Source: Chloroflexota bacterium (GTDB lineage Bacteria; Chloroflexota; Limnocylindria; Limnocylindrales; CSP1-4). From it: 5,973 nucleotides of DNA. The position numbers and the translations under genes were made by a program. Shown in pieces: positions 1 through 5,811 of the stretch. Position 1 is the stretch's first letter. Each line of letters opens with the position of its first letter. The stretch lies in NCBI GenBank assembly GCA_005881055.1, contig VBHW01000081.1, forward strand, positions 1,521 through 7,493, read 5' to 3'. Below the pieces are notes generated by a model that searched no databases, was not told where the DNA came from, and saw only the letters and a program-made list of their open reading frames with translations.

Positions 1-111
1 GACGGCGCCACCCGCGTGCTCGGGCACGGTGCCGGCGAGTGGCTGTTCGAGCGCCACCACTCGATGTTCCTGCGCGAGCGCATGGGACCCGACCTCGAAT
101 ACCACGGCTGA
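1..111 (+). CDS. C-terminal end of an unidentified protein (partial, 5' end outside window)
   Basis: Frame 1 is open from the window edge and ends with TGA at 109-111. It gives 36 residues beginning DGATRVLGHG and ending MGPDLEYHG. A strong ribosome-binding site for the next gene follows directly, which supports this stop as a real gene end. The fragment is hydrophilic, with a His-His pair (ERHHS) and a GHGAGEW stretch. I do not recognise the family, and 36 residues are too few to infer a function. Its closeness to the next gene (14 bases from stop to start) suggests it belongs to the same operon. Confidence 0.6.
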   Translation, partial: DGATRVLGHGAGEWLFERHHSMFLRERMGPDLEYHG

Positions 112-113
112 CG

Positions 114-120
114 AAGGAGG
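114..120 (+). promoter_or_regulatory. Ribosome-binding site for the acidic duplicated protein
   Basis: AAGGAGG lies 5 bases before the ATG at 126. It is a near-perfect Shine-Dalgarno match and fixes the start at 126. An upstream in-frame GTG at 39 lies inside the preceding gene and should not be used. Confidence 0.8.
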
Positions 121-125
121 CGACG

Positions 126-1151
126 ATGGAGACGAGCCGCAACGACCTGCTCGGTGAGCTCGCGGCCGACGCCGCCCTCGAGCGTTCCGACTTCCTCGTC
201 CAGGCGACCGAACAGCTCCGCAAGTTCCTCGACCGGCACGGCAAGCGGATCAACGAGCTCGGTGGCCTGACGCTCATCGACGACGACCCCGACTACCTGT
301 CGATCGCGCCCGACCTGACGTTCCGGAGCCGGAGCCGCTACCAGGACGAGGAGACGGGGGAGTGGATCAGCGACACCGAGGTCATCGAGTCGCCCGCGGA
401 GCTCGTCGAGCTGTACAACCCAGCCGACCTGTTCACGGCCTTCGCCGAGGCCGCCCGGGAAGCAGCTGGGCTTGCGGCCGAGCCGACGGCAGCCGGCGAC
501 CTCCTCGACACGGCCCACGTCCCGGCAGCCGATTCGTTCGCGGTCGGTGAGGACGTGTACGCGGAGGCCGCGGACTCGTGGGCCGCGCGCCAGGCCGCAA
601 CCGAGCCGCCGGCTGACGAGGAGGAGGCGGCACGCCGCCTGTATGACCTCGCCCTCGCGTACCAGGATCGCAGCCAGCGCGCCGAGGCACGGCTGTTCGA
701 GCAGTTCTCTGCCCAGGCCGAGATCCTCACGGTCCGCCTGGGCGACTTCGTGGTCGTCGACGACGAAGACGAGCGGTTGACCCTCGGCCGCGATGGCGAC
801 TTCCACGCCGAGGTCGTGCCCGACGACGCGAGCGGCGAATGGCGAACGCTCGCGAGCGCCGACGACCTCGTCGACTTCTACGACCCGACGGACGTGTTCG
901 GCGACCTGGCCGATGCGCTGGCCGAGGCGTTCCCCTCGATCGCGCCCCGCGAGGAAGCCGGGGCCGCGGACGAGGCTGGAGCGGCCGAGGACGGAGTGGG
1001 CGCCGATGGCGAGGGCGAGGATGGAGGCGGCGAGGAGGCCGGCGAAGGCGGCCCGGCGCCTGACGACCGCGGCCCGGCGCCCGACGATCGTCCCGGCGGC
1101 TCCCGGGGTCGACCGAGCAAGAACGGCCACGGGGGTGGCGATCGCGGGTGA
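126..1151 (+). CDS. Acidic protein of unknown function with two diverged copies of a ~90-residue domain and an AT-hook-like tail
   Basis: The protein is 341 residues and I do not recognise its family. No signal peptide or membrane segment is visible, so it is probably cytoplasmic. Residues ~20-115 and ~182-270 are related to each other. Each has an amphipathic helix, a strand ending in an acidic patch (LIDDD at 50-54, VVDDED at 210-215), a hydrophilic turn with GEW (78-80, 237-239), and a closing segment with NPADLF (98-103) or DPTDVF (253-258) followed by an Ala/Glu-rich helix. Residues 116-180 are an Ala/Glu-rich linker. Residues 275-325 are low-complexity Gly/Glu/Asp/Ala with GPAPDDR twice. 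The last 15 residues turn basic and contain RGRP (327-330), the core of AT-hook DNA-binding motifs. The stop overlaps the pyrK start by 4 bases, so the two are probably co-translated. A role in pyrimidine synthesis is not shown by the sequence. Confidence 0.85.
   Translation: METSRNDLLGELAADAALERSDFLVQATEQLRKFLDRHGKRINELGGLTLIDDDPDYLSIAPDLTFRSRSRYQDEETGEWISDTEVIESPAELVELYNPADLFTAFAEAAREAAGLAAEPTAAGDLLDTAHVPAADSFAVGEDVYAEAADSWAARQAATEPPADEEEAARRLYDLALAYQDRSQRAEARLFEQFSAQAEILTVRLGDFVVVDDEDERLTLGRDGDFHAEVVPDDASGEWRTLASADDLVDFYDPTDVFGDLADALAEAFPSIAPREEAGAADEAGAAEDGVGADGEGEDGGGEEAGEGGPAPDDRGPAPDDRPGGSRGRPSKNGHGGGDRG
183..470 (+). repeat. Protein-level internal repeat, copy A (residues ~20-115)
   Basis: This is the first copy of the duplicated unit within the acidic protein. 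The order of landmarks is RS, helix, hydrophobic strand with DDD, then GEW, then a PAELVELYNPADLF segment. The similarity is at amino-acid level; the two DNA copies are clearly diverged, so the duplication is old. Confidence 0.6.
669..935 (+). repeat. Protein-level internal repeat, copy B (residues ~182-270)
   Basis: This second copy has the same order of landmarks as copy A: RS, helix, hydrophobic strand with DDED, GEW, then ADDLVDFYDPTDVF. It is a few residues shorter between GEW and the closing segment. The RS-to-acidic-patch spacing is about 30 residues here and 32 in copy A, so the match runs the length of the unit. Confidence 0.6.
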
Positions 1152-2014
1152 CGATGCGCCTGGTCGCAGCCGAGCTCGTCGACAGCCGGGAGATCCTGCC
1201 CGGCCAATGGCTCCAGTCGTTCCACGCGCCGGCCCTCGCGAGTGGCTCGCGGGCGGGCCAGTTCGTGCACGTTCGCGCCGGCGACTGGTCGGGACTGATC
1301 CTGCGCAGGCCGTTCTCGTTCAACACCGTCGATGCCGCGACCGGGATCATCACGATCCACTTCCGGACGGTCGGGCGCGGCACCGATTGGTTCACGCGGC
1401 TGCGGGCGGGCGACACGATCGACATGCTGGGCCCGCTCGGCCGCCCGTTCGAAGTCGATTCGCGCAGCCGCCACCTCCTCCTCGTGGCGGGCGGCCTCGG
1501 CATCGCCGGCGTCCGGATGCTCGCCGACGAGGCCGTTCGTGACGGCCGCCAGGTCGTGCTCCTGTTCGGGGCCGCCAACGCCCGCGACGTCTACCCATCG
1601 AGCCTCCTCCCGGACGAGGTCGAGTACGTCGTCGCGACCGACGACGGCTCGCTCGGCCACCACGGCTTCGTCACGGAGCTCGTGCCGGCCTACGAGGCCT
1701 GGGCCGACCAGGCCTTCGCCTGCGGCCCCGGACCCATGCTGCGCGCGCTCGCCACGCTCGCGGCGGGTCGCCGGGGGCGGCTCGGCGTAGCCCGACTGGG
1801 TCGGAAGCGCGGGGCGGGCAAGGTCGATCCGCCGGGCTCGCCCCACGCGCGACGCAAGGCCTTCCTCCAGGTGTCGATGGAGCAGAACATGGGCTGCGCG
1901 GTTGGCGCCTGCCTCGGCTGCGTCGTCATGAGCACGGGCGGGACGCCCCAGCGCGTGTGTCGCGAGGGCCCGGTCTTCGCGAGCGAGGAGATCGCCTGGG
2001 AGGCCGGCTGGTGA
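1148..2014 (+). CDS. pyrK: Dihydroorotate dehydrogenase electron-transfer subunit (FAD, [2Fe-2S])
   Basis: PyrK carries electrons from the PyrD flavin through a [2Fe-2S] cluster and FAD to NAD+. The protein is 288 residues. The FAD-binding motif RRPFSFN is at 53-59, VGRGT at 75-79, GPLGRPF at 95-101, the nucleotide-binding glycine-rich loop AGGLGIAG at 114-121 and ACGPGPML at 191-198. The cluster cysteines are C250, C255, C258 and C271 in a CxxxxCxxC...C arrangement within GCAVGACLGC, followed by RVCREGPVF, as is typical of PyrK. One oddity: about 25-30 mostly basic residues (~207-238) sit between the Ala-rich helix after ACGPGP and the LQVSMEQ segment, which normally follow each other closely. 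The GTG start overlaps the previous TGA (GTGA), with GGGGGTGG about 9 bases upstream; an ATG at 1154 is the alternative. pyrD follows with another 4-base overlap. Confidence 0.95.
   Translation: MTMRLVAAELVDSREILPGQWLQSFHAPALASGSRAGQFVHVRAGDWSGLILRRPFSFNTVDAATGIITIHFRTVGRGTDWFTRLRAGDTIDMLGPLGRPFEVDSRSRHLLLVAGGLGIAGVRMLADEAVRDGRQVVLLFGAANARDVYPSSLLPDEVEYVVATDDGSLGHHGFVTELVPAYEAWADQAFACGPGPMLRALATLAAGRRGRLGVARLGRKRGAGKVDPPGSPHARRKAFLQVSMEQNMGCAVGACLGCVVMSTGGTPQRVCREGPVFASEEIAWEAGW
1998..2003 (+). promoter_or_regulatory. Ribosome-binding site for pyrD, inside the end of pyrK
   Basis: GGGAGG lies 7 bases before the GTG at 2011. It decides the pyrD start in favour of the overlapping GTG and so makes the long N-terminal extension part of the protein. 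The only later in-frame GTG before the domain (2080) has no comparable site upstream. Confidence 0.65.
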
Positions 2015-3174
2015 AGGCGAAGCGGCGGGTCGTCACGTCGGCAGACCGGACGACGGCACGATCGAAGCGGACCCCGACGGTGCGCAGGCAAAAGAGCGCG
2101 ATCGTCTCGGGGAGCCCGGCGGCGACTCGCGCGGCTCCCGTCACGCCACCGGGGTCGCGGCGGGCGGGCGACGGCCCAGGGCCCGGCCTCGGGGCGGACG
2201 CCTCGGCGGTCGACCTGACCGTCGATCTCGCTCCCGCGCACGGTGGGCTCCGGCTGGCCAACCCGATCCTCGTGGCGTCGGGCACGTTCGGCTACGGCAT
2301 CGAGTACGGAGACGTCGTCGACGTCGCCCGGCTCGGCGCCATCTGCTGCAAGGGGACGACGCTCAAGCCGCGGATCGGCAACGTTCCACCCCGGGTGACC
2401 GAGACACCCGGCGGGATGCTCAACTCCATCGGGCTCCAGAACCCAGGTGTGGACGCGGTCGTCGAGAAGTACGCACCGCTCTGGCAGGCGTGGCGGACGC
2501 CGGTGCTCGTGAACGTCGCGGGCGAGTCGATCGCCGACTACGTCGAGGTGGTCCGCCGGCTCGACGGTGTGCCCGGCATCGCCGGCATCGAGCTCAACAT
2601 CAGCTGCCCGAACGTCGGCAAGGGCGGGATCCAGTTCGCGATCGACGCCGATGCCGCGGGCGCGGTCACGGCCGCCGTCCGACGCGCGACCGACCTGCCG
2701 CTCCTCGTCAAGCTGTCGCCGAACGTCGCCGACGTGCGCCCGATCGCGCGGGCCATCGCCGACGCGGGCGCCGACGCGTTGACGGCCGTCAACACCCTGT
2801 CCGGCATCGCCGTCGCGGTGGACCGGCGACGGCCGTTGCTCGGGAACGTGTTCGGAGGCGTGTCCGGACCGGCGATCAAGCCGATCGCACTGCGAGTCGT
2901 CTACGAGGTCTGCCAGGTCGTCGACATCCCGGTCGTGGGCATCGGCGGGATCACGTCCCTCGACGACGTGCTCGACTACCTCGCCGTCGGCGCCGTCGCC
3001 GTCCAGGTCGGCACCGCGGTCTTCGCGGACCCCACCCTGCCGGCTCGGCTGGTCGACGAGCTGGCGCTCGCCGCCGCCCACGCGGGGCACTCGTCGTACC
3101 GGTCGTTCATCGGCACGGCGCTGCCGCGGAAGCCCGCCGCGGGCTCGGCGAAAGGGGTCGAGTACCGGCCGTAG
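2011..3174 (+). CDS. pyrD: Dihydroorotate dehydrogenase, class IB catalytic subunit
   Basis: The enzyme oxidises (S)-dihydroorotate to orotate using FMN and passes electrons to PyrK. From GTG 2011 the protein is 387 residues. The TIM-barrel domain starts near residue 67 (VDLTVDLAPAHGG). Visible motifs are NPILVASGTFGYG (84-96), KGTT (114-117), GMLNSIGLQNPG (135-146), NISCPN (196-201) with the class I catalytic cysteine C199, LLVKLSPN (231-238), NTLSG (261-265), GGVSGPAIKP (282-291), GIGGI (310-314) and VGTAVF (333-338). The Cys base and the adjacent pyrK identify class IB. Family members are usually about 300-320 residues. The extra ~66 N-terminal residues are rich in Arg, Lys, Pro, Gly and Ala with no hydrophobic segment. 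The start is supported by the GTGA overlap and GGGAGG. If translation began at GTG 2080 the extension would still be about 43 residues. Confidence 0.96.
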   Translation: MKAKRRVVTSADRTTARSKRTPTVRRQKSAIVSGSPAATRAAPVTPPGSRRAGDGPGPGLGADASAVDLTVDLAPAHGGLRLANPILVASGTFGYGIEYGDVVDVARLGAICCKGTTLKPRIGNVPPRVTETPGGMLNSIGLQNPGVDAVVEKYAPLWQAWRTPVLVNVAGESIADYVEVVRRLDGVPGIAGIELNISCPNVGKGGIQFAIDADAAGAVTAAVRRATDLPLLVKLSPNVADVRPIARAIADAGADALTAVNTLSGIAVAVDRRRPLLGNVFGGVSGPAIKPIALRVVYEVCQVVDIPVVGIGGITSLDDVLDYLAVGAVAVQVGTAVFADPTLPARLVDELALAAAHAGHSSYRSFIGTALPRKPAAGSAKGVEYRP

Positions 3175-3183
3175 ACTGCGCGC

Positions 3184-3867
3184 ATGACGACCGTCCGACC
3201 GGCCCTCGCCGCGGCCGCCCGCGTCGCGATCGCGGCACGCACCGAAGCCATCTTCCGGCAGTCGGGAGCCCTGACGGACGGCCACTTCCGCCTGAAGAGC
3301 GGCCGCCACTCCGAGCGGTACCTCGAGAAGTTCCTCGTCCTCCAGGACCCGGCAGCCACGGGCGAGCTCTGTGCGTTCTGGACGGCGCGCTACCGCGACG
3401 CCGACGGGGCGGCGATGGTGGACGTCGTCGCCGGACCCACGACGGGCGGGATCATCCTCGCGTTCGAGACCGCCCGTCAGCTGCGCGTCCGGGACATCTT
3501 CGCCGAGGAGGTCTCTGAACCCGATGGCACGAGTCGGCGCGAGTTCCGGCGCGGCTTCCGGATCGAGCCCGGGGAACGTGTCCTCCTCGTCGACGACATC
3601 CTGACGACCGGGGGGTCGCTCCTGGCGATGCTGCCGGCCGTGGAGGCCGCCGGCGGCGAGATCGTCGGCTGCCATGTCCTCGTCGACCGGAGCGGCGGGC
3701 TGCAGACGCTCACCTCGCCGACGACCGGGCGCGTCTACCCGCTCAACGCGTTATGGACGCTCGACGTCCCGACGTTCGACGCCGGTGCTGCCACATGCCC
3801 GGGCTGTGCGGAGCGGATCCCACTGCGCGTGCCGGGCAGCAGCGGGACAGACTCCGGCCACGCGTGA
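3184..3867 (+). CDS. pyrE: Orotate phosphoribosyltransferase, Thermus-like type
   Basis: The enzyme transfers the phosphoribosyl group of PRPP to orotate, giving OMP and pyrophosphate, the step after PyrD/PyrK. The protein is 227 residues. It has the substrate-region segment LKSGRHSERYLEKF (37-50), a VAGPTTGGI loop (82-90), and the PRPP-binding signature VLLVDDILTTGGSL (133-146) with the paired Asp and TTGG. The C-terminus has CPGC (C205, C208) followed by IPLRVPGS, which I associate with the Thermus-like PyrE subgroup rather than the enterobacterial one. It begins at ATG 3184, nine bases after the pyrD stop, with no good Shine-Dalgarno sequence, so translation may depend on ribosomes finishing pyrD. 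The stop overlaps the next gene by 4 bases. Confidence 0.95.
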   Translation: MTTVRPALAAAARVAIAARTEAIFRQSGALTDGHFRLKSGRHSERYLEKFLVLQDPAATGELCAFWTARYRDADGAAMVDVVAGPTTGGIILAFETARQLRVRDIFAEEVSEPDGTSRREFRRGFRIEPGERVLLVDDILTTGGSLLAMLPAVEAAGGEIVGCHVLVDRSGGLQTLTSPTTGRVYPLNALWTLDVPTFDAGAATCPGCAERIPLRVPGSSGTDSGHA

Positions 3868-4298
3868 TCGCGCCGCCCCGGCAGGCCCGGATCCTCGCGT
3901 CGCTCCGGGCGGTCGCGCTCGTTTCGGTCGTTGCGGTGGTCGCCGGCGGCTGTGGCCCGAACGCGAGCGCCCAGGCGACGTCGAACCTGCCGTCGCCCAC
4001 GGCGCCATCCTCTCCCTCGGGTAGTGCCTCGCCCGGCGGCAGCGGCGAAATGCCCCAATCGCCCGTGGCGGGCGTCGTGACGAGCATCCAGGCGACCGCC
4101 CTCGACAAGGTGAGTGGGTTCACGCTACGCACGAGCAGCGGCATCACGCTCACGTTCGTCATCGGCCAGCTCGACAACGGGACCGAGTTCCCGCCCGGCC
4201 ACCTCTCCGAACACGCCGCATCGCTCCAGCCGGTGCTCGTGTACTTCAACGTCGAGAACGGCAAGCTCGTGGTCTACCACATGGAGGACGCCGGCTAG
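3864..4298 (+). CDS. Small secreted lipoprotein of unknown function
   Basis: The predicted protein is 144 residues from GTG 3864, overlapping the pyrE TGA as GTGA. The N-terminus is a lipoprotein signal: basic residues (R6, R9, R15), a hydrophobic stretch at 17-27, and AGGC with the lipidation cysteine at C30. The lipobox is acceptable but not ideal, with Ala rather than Leu at -3. Residues 31-63 are a Ser/Pro/Gly/Thr-rich linker, as expected between a lipid anchor and a folded domain. Residues ~68-144 look like a small all-beta domain (GVVTSIQ, FTLRTSSGITLTFVIG, PVLVYFNVENGKLVVYHMED) with a conserved-looking FPPGHLSEH stretch between strands. I do not recognise the family; an OB-like fold is a guess from strand pattern. 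No strong ribosome-binding site is visible. It is placed as the last gene of the pyr operon, but a membrane-anchored protein has no obvious role in UMP synthesis. Confidence 0.8.
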   Translation: MIAPPRQARILASLRAVALVSVVAVVAGGCGPNASAQATSNLPSPTAPSSPSGSASPGGSGEMPQSPVAGVVTSIQATALDKVSGFTLRTSSGITLTFVIGQLDNGTEFPPGHLSEHAASLQPVLVYFNVENGKLVVYHMEDAG

Positions 4299-4487
4299 GG
4301 CCGTTCAGCGGCGCTCGCGGTCTGGATATCGCTGCCGGCGCTAAAGCTCCGGCAGATCTTGCCCTGACGCGACCGCATGCCCCTCACCTGCGCACGGAGC
4401 GAGCAGATCGCCCTTGGCCGGCAGCTCGGAGCCGCCCTGAGACCGCGTTGGTCGCGCCGCAACCCGGCACATAGCGGTGGGGGGGCC
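4299..4487. other. Non-coding interval between the operon and the insertion sequence
   Basis: I see no supportable gene on either strand here. It holds the candidate terminator hairpin at 4332-4355 and ends in a run of seven G (4479-4485) next to the insertion sequence. Transcription of the pyr operon and of the transposase converge on this interval. Confidence 0.6.
4332..4355. terminator. GC-rich hairpin after the operon, candidate terminator
   Basis: CTGCCGG at 4332-4338 pairs perfectly with CCGGCAG at 4349-4355. Inside, after one C/T mismatch, GC pairs with GC around a TAAA loop. It begins about 33 bases after the lipoprotein stop. There is no proper T-run after it on the plus strand (only ATCTT), so its strength as an intrinsic terminator is uncertain. 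Its position between convergent genes would suit a terminator. Confidence 0.5.
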
Positions 4488-4489
4488 AA

Positions 4490-4510
4490 GTGCCACCACC
4501 TCCCGGTCAC
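4490..4510 (+). repeat. Left outer terminal repeat (L1)
   Basis: After a leading G, the sequence is TGCCACCACCTCCCGGTCAC. It shares the final AC and the following T with the outer right copy, and the C at position 10 with the inner left copy. Confidence 0.85.
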
Positions 4511-4533
4511 TTGAAACTGCGACTGGACAGAAA

Positions 4534-4554
4534 GTGCCAGCACCTCCCGGTCAG
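4534..4554 (+). repeat. Left inner terminal repeat (L2), contains the transposase stop codon
   Basis: TGCCAGCACCTCCCGGTCAG follows a leading G, in the same direction as L1 and starting 44 bases after it. It differs from L1 at two of 20 positions. The transposase TGA (4551-4553 on the minus strand) lies inside it, so coding sequence and repeat meet directly. Confidence 0.85.
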
Positions 4555-5705
4555 CGGAACCAGCGCGCGGGTGGCTCGAAGGTGACTTCGCCAAGGAGTG
4601 GCTGGTCGGTCGGCTCGCGCCGCCGAAGAGCGAAGAAACGCAGCCGTTGGCTGTCGAGGTCGAGTTCGCCACGGACGAGTCGGTGAAGCCAGCGGGGATC
4701 GACCGGGTACGAGCGGCGCAGGATCGAGACGTTGCCGGCGTCGCTCGTCCGGCGGAGGAAGACGAGCCGACCCGCCGGTGGAGCGGTGAGGTCGGGCAGG
4801 TCGTCGAGGTCAAGCAGCCGTCGCGCAGGAGCCGCCTCGATGCGGATCGCCGAGCGTCGCCGGCTGGCCGCCACGTAGGCCTCGCTGCGCACTTGGAGGT
4901 CGAGCAGGCTCGGATCCCAGAAGCGGGCCCACAGCTTGCGTTGCCAGCGCCCGTTGTAGGCCTCGATCGCGGCTTGGAAACCCATCTCGACGGGCGGCGC
5001 AAAGACCGGCACGACGCCGACGGCGAGACAGAACCGGATGACCGGCCCGATCGAGTTCGGATGGGCGTTGCCGCCGATGAACCGGGTGTCGTTGTCGAAC
5101 TGGGCGTAGGTCGGCTGGCCGACCAGCTGCCAGTGCTCGTGCAGCGAGCGGACGGTCGAGACGGCACTCACCGCCGGCTGCACCCAGGTGGCGGTGAGTC
5201 CGCCATGGAGGGAGATCCCCGTCAGCACATCGAAGTCGACTCCGCCCTTGAGCTGCAGGCCGCTGATGACGTCGAAGCTGTCGAGCTCGGCCGCTCGCTC
5301 CCGCACGTCGGGCAGGTACCAGCCCGCCGGTGGAGCGGGCCGCCGGACCCGCTGACGGGCGTCGAGGACGCCGCGCCGGTCGAGGATCCGGGCGATCGTC
5401 CGGAGGGCGGGCAGCGGGCCTGGCAGGTCGCTCCGCGCCTCGAGCTCGCGACGGATCGCGGCCGGGCCGTACTCGCCCAGCGTGCTCTCCTCGCGGAGCC
5501 AGCGCCGGACGTCGAGGACCAGGTCCTCGAGTTCGCCTCGGGTCCGCGTCCGATGGAGCGGCAGCGAACTGCGGTCCGCCCAGTCGACCTTGTCGAGGGG
5601 GCGCTCAGCTGCCCGGGCGAGCCACAGTTGGACGGTTGCCAGACCGACCCCGAAGCGACGAGCGACCGAGCGCTGGCTGGTACCCTCCCGCACGAGTGCC
5701 ACCAT
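4551..5705 (-). CDS. IS481-type DDE transposase (longest unbroken frame; N-terminus probably lost to a frameshift)
   Basis: The enzyme cuts and joins DNA at the element ends. The unbroken frame from ATG 5705 is 384 residues. Residues 1-35 contain a helix-turn-helix (SQRSVARRFGVGLATVQLWLARA). Residues ~57-125 are an Arg-rich linker with a second predicted helical DNA-binding region (GEYGPAAIRREL). The RNase-H-like catalytic core spans ~140-265. Likely triad: D145 (SFDVISGL), D204 in QFDNDTRF and E248 in GFQAAIEAYNG, with 43 residues between the last two instead of the usual ~35. The C-terminal segment (GRLVFLRRTSDAGNVSIL to the end) looks like the beta-rich domain common in these enzymes. ATG 5705 starts inside the first helix of the helix-turn-helix and has no ribosome-binding site. 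A better start at 5751 is out of frame by one base (see next feature). The stop lies in the inner left repeat. Confidence 0.85.
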   Translation of the reverse strand: MVALVREGTSQRSVARRFGVGLATVQLWLARAAERPLDKVDWADRSSLPLHRTRTRGELEDLVLDVRRWLREESTLGEYGPAAIRRELEARSDLPGPLPALRTIARILDRRGVLDARQRVRRPAPPAGWYLPDVRERAAELDSFDVISGLQLKGGVDFDVLTGISLHGGLTATWVQPAVSAVSTVRSLHEHWQLVGQPTYAQFDNDTRFIGGNAHPNSIGPVIRFCLAVGVVPVFAPPVEMGFQAAIEAYNGRWQRKLWARFWDPSLLDLQVRSEAYVAASRRRSAIRIEAAPARRLLDLDDLPDLTAPPAGRLVFLRRTSDAGNVSILRRSYPVDPRWLHRLVRGELDLDSQRLRFFALRRREPTDQPLLGEVTFEPPARWFR

Positions 5706-5751
5706 CTCGCGCCGCCGCTCGTTGACTCGCCGGGCGGCCGTTTTTCGCCAT
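5706..5751 (-). pseudogene. Out-of-frame 5' end of the transposase gene (one extra A at 5741-5745)
   Basis: On the minus strand an ATG at 5751-5749 is followed by GCG and five A. Removing one A gives MAKTAARRVNERRRE, which runs directly into MVALVREG of the transposase and completes the first helix of its helix-turn-helix. As written, the ATG frame instead reads MAKNGRPASQ and stops near 5605 after an Arg/Gly-rich stretch. The corrected protein would be 399 residues. The break could be a real inactivating insertion, a homopolymer sequencing error, or a programmed +1 shift; IS481 transposases are normally one continuous frame, so I favour the first two. Confidence 0.55.
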
Positions 5752-5756
5752 CGTTA

Positions 5757-5762
5757 CCCCTC
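5757..5762 (-). promoter_or_regulatory. Ribosome-binding site for the original transposase start
   Basis: On the minus strand GAGGGG lies 5 bases before the ATG at 5751. No comparable site precedes the in-frame ATG at 5705, where the upstream bases are a GCG/GGC-rich run within the same reading frame. Confidence 0.6.
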
Positions 5763-5787
5763 GCTCACCCGTTTTGGCTGAAGCGTA

Positions 5788-5808
5788 CTGACCGGGACGT
5801 GGTGGCAC
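5788..5808 (-). repeat. Right inner terminal repeat (R1)
   Basis: Read on the minus strand after a leading G: TGCCACCACGTCCCGGTCAG. It shares G at position 10 with the other right copy and the final AG with the inner left copy. It lies about 37 bases upstream of the original transposase ATG (5751), so transposase bound here could affect its own expression. Confidence 0.85.
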
Positions 5809-5811
5809 TCA

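Noticed and set aside
878..1846. Minus-strand open frame (322 codons) opposite the acidic protein and pyrK
   Set aside because: It crosses the junction of two coupled plus-strand genes and has no recognisable domain; it is a shadow of codon bias.
1690..3675. Very long minus-strand open frame (661 codons) opposite pyrK, pyrD and pyrE
   Set aside because: It is antisense to three clearly recognisable genes, and its product is an Arg/Asp/Gly-rich composition typical of shadow frames in GC-rich DNA. No motif is present.
4299..4487. tRNA or small RNA gene in the interval after the operon
   Set aside because: I looked for an acceptor stem, TTC loop and CCA on both strands and found only the terminator-like hairpin.
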